Assembly (NCBI GenBank): GCA_025363315.1
Contig: JANYED010000305.1
Coordinates: 1-35,559, forward strand
Length of the DNA: 35,559 bases
Reading direction: 5' to 3'
Origin: Polaromonas sp.
Lineage (GTDB): Bacteria; Pseudomonadota; Gammaproteobacteria; Burkholderiales; Burkholderiaceae_C
Every line of letters starts with the position of its first letter. Within the stretch, counting starts at the first letter, position 1. The notes under the pieces are model-generated. The model saw only the letters and a list, made by a program, of their open reading frames with translations. It did not search any database and was not told the origin of the DNA. The position numbers and the translations under genes were made by a program. Of this stretch, positions 9,910 to 17,363 are shown piece by piece.

Positions 9910-10248
9910 TTATTTCTTTTGCGCGGCAAAGTAAGTTGCCAGCACCTCAATTTGCGCGTCGCTGTAGCCCTTGCTGAGCTGGTGCATCACCGTGGCAGGA
10001 CGGGTGCCGTTTTTAAAGGCGGCCATTTGTGCCATGGTGTAGGCCTTGTCCAGCCCCGCCAGCGAGCCAACGCTGGCACCAGAAACCGCCACGCCGTTGG
10101 TGCCATGGCAACTGGCGCAGGTGGCGGCCAGGCTTTTGACGTACAGCGCATCTTTGCCAGCATCGGTTTGTGCATAGGCTGAGCTTGCCAGGCAAAACAT
10201 CAAGGTGGCCAACAAGGGTAAGCGAGTGGCCAGAGCTTTGATTTTCAT
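9910..10248 (-). CDS. fccA: Small periplasmic c-type cytochrome, FccA-like partner of the sulfide dehydrogenase
   Basis: 112-residue class I cytochrome c with a Sec signal peptide (about residues 1-26, ending SSAYA) and one haem site Cys44-Ala-Ser-Cys47-His48. A Met in the second half (TVMHQLSKGYS) is the likely axial ligand. It lies 13 nt upstream of fccB on the same strand, so it is very probably the haem subunit that accepts electrons from FccB. It has one haem, unlike the dihaem subunit of the purple sulfur bacterial enzyme. The ATG at 10246-10248 is preferred because the signal peptide starts there. Confidence 0.9.
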   Translation of the reverse strand: MKIKALATRLPLLATLMFCLASSAYAQTDAGKDALYVKSLAATCASCHGTNGVAVSGASVGSLAGLDKAYTMAQMAAFKNGTRPATVMHQLSKGYSDAQIEVLATYFAAQKK

Positions 10249-10386
10249 GATGATTCCGTGGGGTTGGTTCAAGTCACAATTTAACGTGCTGAGGCGCATG
10301 CCATACGTGGAGTATCCAGTAGTTGGGCTGTCTTGCGGCGCTGCCCCTTCGACTGATTTGCAATTTGCTTATGCAGACATTCAGGG

Positions 10387-11406
10387 CTAAAAAATCGCGT
10401 CGGGCCGTGTTGGCAGCAAATCATCGCTCGACAAAGCTGACATTGGCCTGCCGTAAATGCGGCGAATGCGTTCTGCCAGCGGTGGGTGTGTGGCAAACCA
10501 CCGGCCCGCGTCCTGCGCGTCCAGCAGCATGTGTTGCACGCTGGGGTGCAGCCTGGGCAGCTCAGTCCCCTGGCCTGTTGACTGACCCAATACCTTGCGC
10601 AACACGCCGCCCAGGCCGTCCTTGCTGCGGGTAAATTGCACCGCGCGCGCATCGGCCAAAAATTCGCGCTGCCGCGACACCGCGGCCAGTAAAAGCCGCC
10701 CCGCCAGCCAGCCCAACGAGCCTGTCCACTGGATGGCAAAACCGGGTAGCGCCAAAAATGAACGGCTGCCCTTGTCGTCTGGCTCGCACATGGTGCGGCC
10801 TAGGTTGAAAATCATCTCCAGTCCCGACACCATGCCCGCCAGCCGCATGTTCAGTGGCATGTCACCCTCGCGGATATGGCTGAACTCATGCGCCACCAGG
10901 CCCTGCAACTCGTCTCTTGTCAGGCAGTCGAGCGCGCCCTGCGTCACGGCCACCACCGCATCGTTTTCATTCCAGCCACAGGCAAAAGCATTGATGCTGT
11001 CCACCCGGTCCAGCACCATCGGCTTGGGCGCCTTCATGCTGGCAGCAATGGCCAGCTCGCTGACGATATTGCAGAATTTCTGTTCGGCGTCTTCCGAGCC
11101 TAGCCTGGACAGCGGCCCCAGCACCTTTGCCTCGCGCGCACCCGCGCGGCGTGCCAGTTGCTCGCCACCGCCGTCCAGGCTGGCGCTTTCAAGCCACCAG
11201 CCGCCCAGCACAAACAGCAGCGTCACGCCGGTATTGATCTGAAAAAAGTAAGCGGGAAAACCGTGTCCGCCCCAGGCCACAACGCGCCAGGTTGCGGCCA
11301 GCGCCCCGTTAACCGCCAGCACCAGCACCATCACTGTGACGAAGAACAGCACCAGCAGGCTCGTCGTTTGCGCCCTGGCGTCGTGTTGTTGCTCAAAAAA
11401 CCCCAT
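10387..11406 (-). CDS. M48 family membrane zinc metallopeptidase (HtpX-like), partner of LemA
   Basis: 339-residue membrane protein with two N-terminal membrane segments (about 16-38 and 54-72). The M48 domain has the zinc motif His173-Glu174-Phe-Ser-His177 in LVAHEFSHIREGD, and a later Glu in FLADARAVQF is in the region of the third ligand. M48 membrane proteases degrade damaged membrane proteins. It starts 8 nt after lemA, a pairing seen in many bacteria, so both probably act together at the inner membrane. The substrate is unknown. It is not close enough to E. coli HtpX to be given that name. Confidence 0.88.
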   Translation of the reverse strand: MGFFEQQHDARAQTTSLLVLFFVTVMVLVLAVNGALAATWRVVAWGGHGFPAYFFQINTGVTLLFVLGGWWLESASLDGGGEQLARRAGAREAKVLGPLSRLGSEDAEQKFCNIVSELAIAASMKAPKPMVLDRVDSINAFACGWNENDAVVAVTQGALDCLTRDELQGLVAHEFSHIREGDMPLNMRLAGMVSGLEMIFNLGRTMCEPDDKGSRSFLALPGFAIQWTGSLGWLAGRLLLAAVSRQREFLADARAVQFTRSKDGLGGVLRKVLGQSTGQGTELPRLHPSVQHMLLDAQDAGRWFATHPPLAERIRRIYGRPMSALSSDDLLPTRPDAIF

Positions 11407-11414
11407 CGCCCGAC

Positions 11415-12008
11415 CTACATTTGAATCCGGACGGCCTTGCGTTCGTCGGCGCTTTCAGTCGCCTGCAACATGGCTGACGGCGCAAAGCTGAAGAGTTTGG
11501 CAACCAGCACGGCAGGAAATTGCCCTTGCGCATTGTTGTAGTCCAGCACGGCGTCGTTGAAGGCCTGGCGGGCAAACGTCACCTTATTTTCAGTGCTGGT
11601 CAGCTCCTCGCTCAGTTCGCGAATGGTCTGGTCAGCCTTCAATTCGGGATAGGCTTCGTTCAGCGCAAACAGGTTGCCTAGGCTGCTCGTCAAGGTTTGC
11701 TCGGCCGCTGCCAGCGTGGTCACGGCCAGCGCATTGGCCGGGCGGCTGCGCACCGCGTCGCTGGCGCTTTTGGCCTGGTTGCGTGCATTGATGACGGCCT
11801 CCAGCGTTTCGCGCTCGTGTAGCAGGTATTTTTTGGCGGCTTCGACCAGGTTGGGAATCAAATCGTAGCGACGCTTGAGCTGCACATCGATTTGCCCAAA
11901 GGCGTTGGCAATGACGTTTTTCAGGCGAATCAGGCGGTTGTAAGCGCCCACAGACCAAAAAACAAGCACAGCCAGGATGGCAATTGAGATCAGGTTGGTC
12001 GGTGTCAA
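11415..12008 (-). CDS. lemA: LemA family protein
   Basis: 197-residue LemA protein with one N-terminal membrane segment (about residues 5-24), then a long alpha-helical domain beginning with the family signature NRLIRLKNVIANAFGQIDVQ and LKRRYDLIPNLVEAAKKY. LemA proteins are small inner-membrane helical proteins of unclear biochemical role that often accompany M48 proteases or TPM-domain proteins. First gene of a two-gene operon with the downstream protease. GGAGCA precedes the start. Divergent from the beta-lactamase gene across a 156-nt gap that contains an interspersed repeat. Confidence 0.93.
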   Translation of the reverse strand: MTPTNLISIAILAVLVFWSVGAYNRLIRLKNVIANAFGQIDVQLKRRYDLIPNLVEAAKKYLLHERETLEAVINARNQAKSASDAVRSRPANALAVTTLAAAEQTLTSSLGNLFALNEAYPELKADQTIRELSEELTSTENKVTFARQAFNDAVLDYNNAQGQFPAVLVAKLFSFAPSAMLQATESADERKAVRIQM

Positions 12009-12072
12009 GCGGTGCTCCTTCGGGCTGTTATTAGCAGATTGCCGAGGTTAACTGATTTTTACAAGTGTTTTC

Positions 12073-12130
12073 AATACTATTATTTTAATAGCTGCTCGCA
12101 CCCGTATCTATTAGGCTACAGCCGCATTTA
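12073..12130 (+). repeat. Interspersed ~55-nt repeat between lemA and the beta-lactamase gene
   Basis: TTAATAGC, then 24 nt containing TGCTCGCACCCGTATCTATT, then TACAGCCG. It lies in the divergent promoter region and is a direct copy of the element at 13002, so the beta-lactamase gene is bracketed by two copies in the same orientation. Confidence 0.85.
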
Positions 12131-12149
12131 AGGGATAAAACCGGTTGAT

Positions 12150-12158
12150 TGATATAAT
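12150..12158 (+). promoter_or_regulatory. Extended -10 promoter element of the class D beta-lactamase gene
   Basis: TGATATAAT: a perfect TATAAT (12153-12158) with the TG dinucleotide of an extended -10. No good -35 hexamer lies about 17 nt upstream. The ATG begins only 6 nt after the -10, so transcription should start at or next to the start codon, giving a leaderless mRNA. There is no Shine-Dalgarno sequence before the ATG, which fits. Confidence 0.55.
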
Positions 12159-12164
12159 TCGGCC

Positions 12165-12995
12165 ATGATCCGACGGCATTTTGTTTTTTCTGCATTGACA
12201 GCTTCCGTTGCAGCTGACGCGGTGGCCCAAAGTGGGGCTGACTTGGGTGCTCAAGGCGCTGTGCAGGACCGACCGGACTGGGCAACGTTTTTCTCGAAGG
12301 CTGATGCGCAAGGCACCATTGCTGTGCTGGATGCGCGCAGCAAGACCGACGCAATGTTTGCGTACGACCCGCAGCGCGCGGCGCGGCGCTACACGCCCGC
12401 GTCAACCTTCAAAATCGCACACAGCCTGTTCTCGCTTGATGCGGGTGTGCTGCGCGACGAGTTTCAGGTGATCCCCTGGGACGGCATCAAACGCCCCACC
12501 GAAGCCTGGAACCACGACCAGACGCTGCGCTCTGCCATGCGCAACTCAACCGTTTGGGTTTACGAGCGGTTCGCCCAGCAGCTGGGCAACCAGAAAGAAG
12601 CCGCCTACATGACAAAAATTGGCTACGGCAACGCAGCCACAGGCGGCAGCAAACCGTTTTGGGTCGAAGGCGATTTGGCGATCTCGGCGACAGAGCAAAT
12701 TGCGTTTTTGCGGCGGTTGTATGCCAACAAGCTGCCGTTTCAGGTGTCGCACCAGCGCCTGGTCAAGGACGTGATGATCAACGAAGCGGGCCGCGACTGG
12801 ATTTTGCGGGCCAAGACCGGATGGAGCGGCAAAATTGGCTGGTGGGTCGGCTGGGTGGAGTCAGTAGAGTGGCCGCAAGGCCCGGGGTTTTTTGCATTGA
12901 ACATCGACACCCCCAACCGGCTGGCCGATCTGGCCAAACGGGAAGACATCACGCGCAGCATTTTGCGGTCGATCAGTGCGTTGCCACCGGCGTGA
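12165..12995 (+). CDS. Class D (OXA-type) beta-lactamase
   Basis: 276-residue periplasmic serine beta-lactamase with a Sec signal peptide (about residues 1-21, MIRRHFVFSALTASVAADAV). All class D motifs are present: Ser80-Thr-Phe-Lys83 (PASTFK), Ser128-Thr-Val130, Tyr154-Gly-Asn156 and Lys217-Thr-Gly219-Trp. WDG near residues 105-107 and WVGW near 228-231 are also typical. Substrate range cannot be read from the motifs. Base composition resembles the neighbours, so it looks like a resident chromosomal gene. It is bracketed by two direct copies of the interspersed repeat (12073 and 13002), and an AmpG-like permease gene follows one gene away. Confidence 0.95.
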   Translation: MIRRHFVFSALTASVAADAVAQSGADLGAQGAVQDRPDWATFFSKADAQGTIAVLDARSKTDAMFAYDPQRAARRYTPASTFKIAHSLFSLDAGVLRDEFQVIPWDGIKRPTEAWNHDQTLRSAMRNSTVWVYERFAQQLGNQKEAAYMTKIGYGNAATGGSKPFWVEGDLAISATEQIAFLRRLYANKLPFQVSHQRLVKDVMINEAGRDWILRAKTGWSGKIGWWVGWVESVEWPQGPGFFALNIDTPNRLADLAKREDITRSILRSISALPPA

Positions 12996-13001
12996 TGGTC
13001 A

Positions 13002-13059
13002 ATTGCTATTATTGTAGGAGCTGCTCGCGCCCGTATCTATTGGCTTAGCGGCTGATTTT
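13002..13059 (+). repeat. Interspersed ~55-nt repeat between the beta-lactamase and M48 protease genes
   Basis: ATTGCTATTATTGTAGGAG leads into GCTGCTCGCGCCCGTATC, then TATTGGCTTAGCGGCTGATTTT. It is one of the best-preserved copies. It fills almost all of the gap between two convergent genes, 6 nt after the beta-lactamase stop. Confidence 0.88.
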
Positions 13060-13069
13060 CCACCTCAAA

Positions 13070-13903
13070 CTAACCCCTGGCGCGCTGGTAAAGTGCCTGC
13101 ACCTTGGGCACGTTGGCCTGTAGTTGTTGAATGCGCTGCGGCCCGGACGGGTGGGTTGACAAAAAGCTCGGGCCACTTGCGCCGCCGCCAGCCTGGGCCA
13201 TCTTTTCCCACAGGCTCACGCTGGCTTGCGGGTTGTAGCCGCCGCGCGCGGCCAGCTCCAGGCCGACCAGATCAGCGTCGGTTTCGTCCTCACGGCTGAA
13301 TTTAAGGGTCAACAGCTGCGTGCCCAGATTGGCGGCCACGTCGCCCAGCTGGCCCAGGCCCAGCAGCTGCGCGCCAATTGACAGCAGCGTGCCGGTGCCC
13401 TGGCTTTTGGCGATGCGCGAGCGGGCGTGCTCGCGCAGCGCGTGCGCCATCTCGTGACCCATGATCATCGCGGCCTCGTCGTCTGACAGCTTGAGCTGGT
13501 CCAGAATGCCGGTATAAAAAGCGATTTTGCCGCCCGGCATACAAAACGCATTGATCTGCTTGCTGCCCAGCAAATTGACTTCCCATTTCCACTGGCGGGC
13601 GCGGTCGTTCCACTGCGCGGTTTGCGGCACCAGCTTGGCGGCGATTCGTTGCAGGCGCTGCAGTTGCGGGCTACCGGGCGGGGCCAGCGCGCCCTTGGCC
13701 CGCGCATCAGCCAGTAACTGGGCGTACTGCTGCGTGGCCGCGCCCTCCAAGTCCTCAGCCGGTACCAGCTTGCGCAGGCCAGACGACGGCCCCACGTCAA
13801 CCTGAGCCACGGCAGGCGCAGCGATGGCGCCAGAGCCCGCAGCCACTAAAAATGCCCGGCGGCGAACCCAAGCGGATGATTTAGCCTCACAGAGTAAACA
13901 CAT
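13070..13903 (-). CDS. Exported M48 family zinc metallopeptidase (BepA/LoiP-like)
   Basis: 277 residues. The N-terminus has an RRRAF Tat-like pair (residues 14-18) and a hydrophobic segment ending APAVAQ, so it is predicted to be periplasmic. Zinc motif His150-Glu151-Met-Ala-His154 in MGHEMAHALREHAR; the downstream EDETDADLVGLELAARGGYNP carries the third ligand region, as in BepA, LoiP and other M48C proteases. QINAFCMPGGKIAFYTGIL (about 116-134) is the usual conserved strand before the helix. Likely role: periplasmic quality control of outer-membrane proteins. Divergent from the ampG-like gene across 57 nt. Confidence 0.9.
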   Translation of the reverse strand: MCLLCEAKSSAWVRRRAFLVAAGSGAIAAPAVAQVDVGPSSGLRKLVPAEDLEGAATQQYAQLLADARAKGALAPPGSPQLQRLQRIAAKLVPQTAQWNDRARQWKWEVNLLGSKQINAFCMPGGKIAFYTGILDQLKLSDDEAAMIMGHEMAHALREHARSRIAKSQGTGTLLSIGAQLLGLGQLGDVAANLGTQLLTLKFSREDETDADLVGLELAARGGYNPQASVSLWEKMAQAGGGASGPSFLSTHPSGPQRIQQLQANVPKVQALYQRARG

Positions 13904-13960
13904 GGCCTAATAATAGTCACAAATTATTGACTGCGTGGCGGTTTTTCCCCGTCCTCCAAC

Positions 13961-15316
13961 ATGATCTCTGAACCCGTCATTACGGCCCCTGAAAAAGCCA
14001 AAAAACCGTGGCGCGACGTGTTCGCCGTGTATGCCGAACCTGCCACCCTGCGCATGTTGTTGCTCGGGTTTTCAGCCGGGCTGCCGCTGCTGCTGGTGTT
14101 TGGCACGCTCAGCTTTTGGCTGCGCGAGGCCGCTATTGACCGCACCACCATTGGTTACTTGAGCTGGGTCGGCCTGGCCTACGCTTTCAAGTGGGTGTGG
14201 GCACCGCTGGTCGACCGCATGCCGATACCCGTGTTGACCCGAATGCTGGGCCGCCGCCGCAGCTGGCTGCTGGTGTCGCAACTCATCATCATCAGCGCGT
14301 TGATCAGCATTGGCCTGACCGACCCGCGCGTGGCATTGACGCCCGTGGTGTGGTGCGCACTGGCGATTGCCTTTGGCTCGGCCACGCAAGACATTGCGCT
14401 CGATGCTTACCGCATTGAATCAGCCGACACCGACCGCCAGGCTGCACTGGCCGCCGCCTACCAAACCGGCTACCGCATCGCCATGATTTGGGCCGGCGCA
14501 GGCGCGCTGTGGATTGCTGCGCGGGCGGAAGTGCCGGGCGTGGTGGGCTACCAGCAAGGCGCGTGGCAGATTGCGTATTGGGTCATGGCCGCGTCGATGT
14601 TGCTGGGCGTGGCCACGGTGCTGCTGTCGCCTGAGCCAATTATTCGACATTCATCGCGCGCTTTTGCGCCTGCCCGCAACGCGGCTGAGTGGCTGCAAGG
14701 TGCGTTGATTGAGCCGTTTGCAGACTTTTTGCGCCGCTATGGCAAGCAAGCCATTTTGATTTTGGCGCTGATCGCCGTCTACCGCATCAGCGACGTGGTG
14801 ATGGGCATCATGGCGAACCCGTTTTATGTCGACATGGGTTACACAAAGGACGAAGTAGCGGCGGTGACCAAAATCTACGGCGTCATCATGACGCTGGTCG
14901 GCGCCTTTGTGGGCGGCGTGCTGGCCATGCGTTTTGGCGTGATGCGCGTGTTGATGCTGGGCGCGGTGCTGTCAGCTGCCAGCAACCTGCTGTTTGCATG
15001 GCTCGGGTCGCGCGGCCACGACGTGTGGGCGCTGACATTTGTGATTTCAGCCGACAATTTGTCCAGCGGCATTGCGTCGGCGGCGTTCATTGCGTATTTG
15101 TCGAGCCTGACAAACATCAACTATTCGGCCACGCAATACGCGCTGTTCAGCTCGATGATGCTGTTGTTGCCTAAATTTCTGGCGGGCTATTCTGGCAAGT
15201 ATGTCGATGCGTTTGGCTACAGCCACTTTTTTACCGCCACGGCTTTGCTGGGCTTGCCGGTGCTGGTGCTGGTTTATCTGGCATCGCGCGCGCAAGCAAC
15301 GCAGCCTGCAACGTAA
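13961..15316 (+). CDS. ampG: AmpG-like muropeptide permease (major facilitator superfamily)
   Basis: 451 residues with about 12-14 hydrophobic segments. AmpG imports GlcNAc-anhydroMurNAc peptides from the periplasm for cell-wall recycling and, in many bacteria, for beta-lactamase induction. Recognisable stretches are LLLGFSAGLPLLLVFGTLSFWLRE near residues 32-55, AYAFKWVWAPLVDR near 75-88 and ATQDIALDAYRIE near 141-153. Its position close to a class D beta-lactamase gene is suggestive, though no ampR- or ampD-type regulator is present. A second in-frame start is not needed; the N-terminal 20 residues are hydrophilic. Confidence 0.88.
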   Translation: MISEPVITAPEKAKKPWRDVFAVYAEPATLRMLLLGFSAGLPLLLVFGTLSFWLREAAIDRTTIGYLSWVGLAYAFKWVWAPLVDRMPIPVLTRMLGRRRSWLLVSQLIIISALISIGLTDPRVALTPVVWCALAIAFGSATQDIALDAYRIESADTDRQAALAAAYQTGYRIAMIWAGAGALWIAARAEVPGVVGYQQGAWQIAYWVMAASMLLGVATVLLSPEPIIRHSSRAFAPARNAAEWLQGALIEPFADFLRRYGKQAILILALIAVYRISDVVMGIMANPFYVDMGYTKDEVAAVTKIYGVIMTLVGAFVGGVLAMRFGVMRVLMLGAVLSAASNLLFAWLGSRGHDVWALTFVISADNLSSGIASAAFIAYLSSLTNINYSATQYALFSSMMLLLPKFLAGYSGKYVDAFGYSHFFTATALLGLPVLVLVYLASRAQATQPAT

Positions 15317-15379
15317 CCATTTACCCCATCTTTACCCAAGCGACAAACCGGCTTGCCGCAATCCAATCAGGATAACTGC

Positions 15380-16096
15380 ATGGCACAACAACACCTATTA
15401 ATGATTGAAGACGACACCCGCCTGGCCGCCATGGTAGGCGAGTATTTGCGCCAGTCGGGTTATGGCTTTGCCCATGCGGCCGACGGTGCCAGCGGGCTGG
15501 AGGCGCTGCAAAGCACGCCGCCTGATCTGGTCATTCTTGACCTGATGCTGCCCGACATGGACGGCTTGGAAGTGTGTCGGCGCATCAAGGCGCTCGGTGA
15601 CAACACAAATAAGGCCACCGCCGTGCTGATGCTGACGGCCAAAGGAGACCCGATGGACCGCATCGTCGGGCTGGAAATTGGTGCTGACGACTATCTGCCC
15701 AAACCATTTGAGCCGCGTGAATTGCTGGCACGCATTCGTGCGGTGCTGCGCCGCGGCGGCGATGTGGCCAACACCAGCGCCGTGCACAAAACCCTGCGCT
15801 TTGGCTCGCTGGAGATTGACCGCGATGCGCGCACCGTCATGGTTGGCGGCAAGGCAAGCGAGCTGACGTCCTACCAGTTCGATCTGCTCGTCGCGCTGGC
15901 TGAACGCGCTGGCCGGGTGTTGACCCGCGACCAGATCATGGAGGCAGTGCGCGGCCGCGAGCTGGAAGCGTTTGACCGCTCGATTGACGTGCACATGGGA
16001 CGCATCCGGCAAGCGATTGAAGTCGATGCCAAAGAGCCGAAACGCATTTTGACGGTGCGCGGTGTGGGGTATGTGTTTGCCAAGCAGCAGGACTAA
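15380..16096 (+). CDS. OmpR/PhoB-family response regulator
   Basis: 238 residues: receiver domain (about 5-120) with acidic pocket Glu10-Asp11-Asp12, phospho-acceptor Asp54 in LVILDLMLP and the conserved Lys in DDYLPKPF, then a C-terminal winged-helix DNA-binding domain with EAFDRSIDVHMGRIRQ and RGVGYVFA. The ATG at 15380 is preferred because AGGA lies 7 nt upstream and the family starts there; a longer frame from 15353 has no support. It pairs with the kinase 15 nt downstream. Overall resemblance is to RstA/CpxR regulators of envelope responses. Confidence 0.93.
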   Translation: MAQQHLLMIEDDTRLAAMVGEYLRQSGYGFAHAADGASGLEALQSTPPDLVILDLMLPDMDGLEVCRRIKALGDNTNKATAVLMLTAKGDPMDRIVGLEIGADDYLPKPFEPRELLARIRAVLRRGGDVANTSAVHKTLRFGSLEIDRDARTVMVGGKASELTSYQFDLLVALAERAGRVLTRDQIMEAVRGRELEAFDRSIDVHMGRIRQAIEVDAKEPKRILTVRGVGYVFAKQQD

Positions 16097-16111
16097 CCGG
16101 ATGCGCAACTG

Positions 16112-17305
16112 ATGTGGACGCGCCTGACGTCCCGCTTGTACGTTCGCATATGGCTGGCCGTGGTGGCCACCGTGGTGGTGCTGACGTTTGCCGCCACCGC
16201 CGTCTGGCATGCCAGCCGCGAGCCGCGCGAGCTGCCCATCCGCGAGATTTTGGTGCACAACAAGGCGGGCGAAGTCATCGGCACTGCGCAAACCAAGCCC
16301 GGCCGCAAGTGGGGCGATGGGCTTGAATTTGATGTCACCACCAAAGATGGTCAAACGCTGGTCATGCTGCTGCCGCGACCGCCCCGCCCGCCCGGCGCGG
16401 GCCCCATAGGCGCTGCGGGCGGGTCTCTACAGGGCTTTGGTTTTGGCTGGATGCTGGCTCTGGTTGGCCTGGCGGTGGCGCTGGGTAGTTATCCCATCAT
16501 CCGGCGGCTGACGGTGCGCCTTGAAGCGCTGCAAAGCGGTGTTGAGCGTTGGGGCGCGGGCGATTTGTCTACCCGGGTGAACGCTGACGGCAAAGACGAA
16601 GTGGCATTTTTAGGCCAGCGCTTTAACCAGGCGGCGCAGCGCATTGAAACGCTGATGAACTCGCACAAGTCACTGCTGGCCAACGCGTCACATGAGTTGC
16701 GCTCGCCACTGGCCAGAATCCGCATGAGCCTGGAACTGATGGGCGTTGATGCCGCGTCGCCGCAGCGCATGGAAATTTCGCGCAGCATCACCGAGCTGGA
16801 CCAGCTGATCGACGAGATTTTGCTGGCCAGTCGGCTCGACGCTAGACAGGCTGACGCAGAGCCCTTCGAGTCACTTGACCTGACGGGCCTGGCGGCCGAA
16901 GAATGCGCCCGGGCCAATGCCGAACTGGGAATGTCTGCCACCGGTCAAAGCCTGCTGGTGCAGGGCTCGCCGCGCCTGCTGCGCCGCCTGATGCGCAACC
17001 TGCTGGAAAACGCCAAACGTTATGGGCAGGGCGATGTCACCCTTGAACTGACGCAAAAGCAGGTTGGCCTGCAATCATTTGCCGTGATCGCGGTACACGA
17101 CCGCGGCCCGGGTGTTCCGCTGGCGCAGCGCGAGCGCATTTTTGAGCCTTTTTACCGCCTGCCGGGTGCCAGCGAGCGCGAAGGCGGTGTTGGCCTGGGG
17201 CTGGCGCTGGTCAAGTCGATCAGTGAGCGCCACGGCGGCACGGTACGTTGCGAAGCCCGGCCCGGCGGCGGCGCCACGTTCGTTGTTGAATTGCCAACGG
17301 CTTGA
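16112..17305 (+). CDS. Sensor histidine kinase (CpxA/RstB-like)
   Basis: 397 residues. Membrane segments lie at about 11-32 and 108-130 with a short periplasmic sensor of roughly 75 residues that ends in a Pro/Arg-rich run (RPPRPPGAG). HAMP domain follows (about 130-182), then the H-box with His194 in ANASHELRSPLAR. The N-box is LMRNLLENAKRYG; G-boxes are DRGPGVP and GGVGLGLALVKSI. It autophosphorylates and passes phosphate to the adjacent regulator. The signal is unknown. The small sensor and envelope-gene neighbours suggest an envelope signal, which is inference. Confidence 0.92.
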   Translation: MWTRLTSRLYVRIWLAVVATVVVLTFAATAVWHASREPRELPIREILVHNKAGEVIGTAQTKPGRKWGDGLEFDVTTKDGQTLVMLLPRPPRPPGAGPIGAAGGSLQGFGFGWMLALVGLAVALGSYPIIRRLTVRLEALQSGVERWGAGDLSTRVNADGKDEVAFLGQRFNQAAQRIETLMNSHKSLLANASHELRSPLARIRMSLELMGVDAASPQRMEISRSITELDQLIDEILLASRLDARQADAEPFESLDLTGLAAEECARANAELGMSATGQSLLVQGSPRLLRRLMRNLLENAKRYGQGDVTLELTQKQVGLQSFAVIAVHDRGPGVPLAQRERIFEPFYRLPGASEREGGVGLGLALVKSISERHGGTVRCEARPGGGATFVVELPTA

Positions 17306-17363
17306 CGTAGGCGATGCCAAACGCTGTGGCCGCTTGTTTGCGCAGCGGCATTTCTCGTTCGCG

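Noticed and set aside
12165-12995. Beta-lactamase as a recently acquired integron cassette or transposon gene
   Set aside because: No attC-like site, integrase or insertion sequence is nearby, and its base composition matches the neighbours; only the small interspersed repeats flank it.
15398-16354. 318-codon frame antisense to the response regulator and kinase genes
   Set aside because: It lies entirely opposite strongly supported genes and has the composition of an antisense shadow.
17329-17349. GCCGCT/AGCGGC stem as a bidirectional terminator between the kinase gene and waaF
   Set aside because: Only 6 bp with a 9-nt loop and no U-tract on either strand; not strong enough to list.
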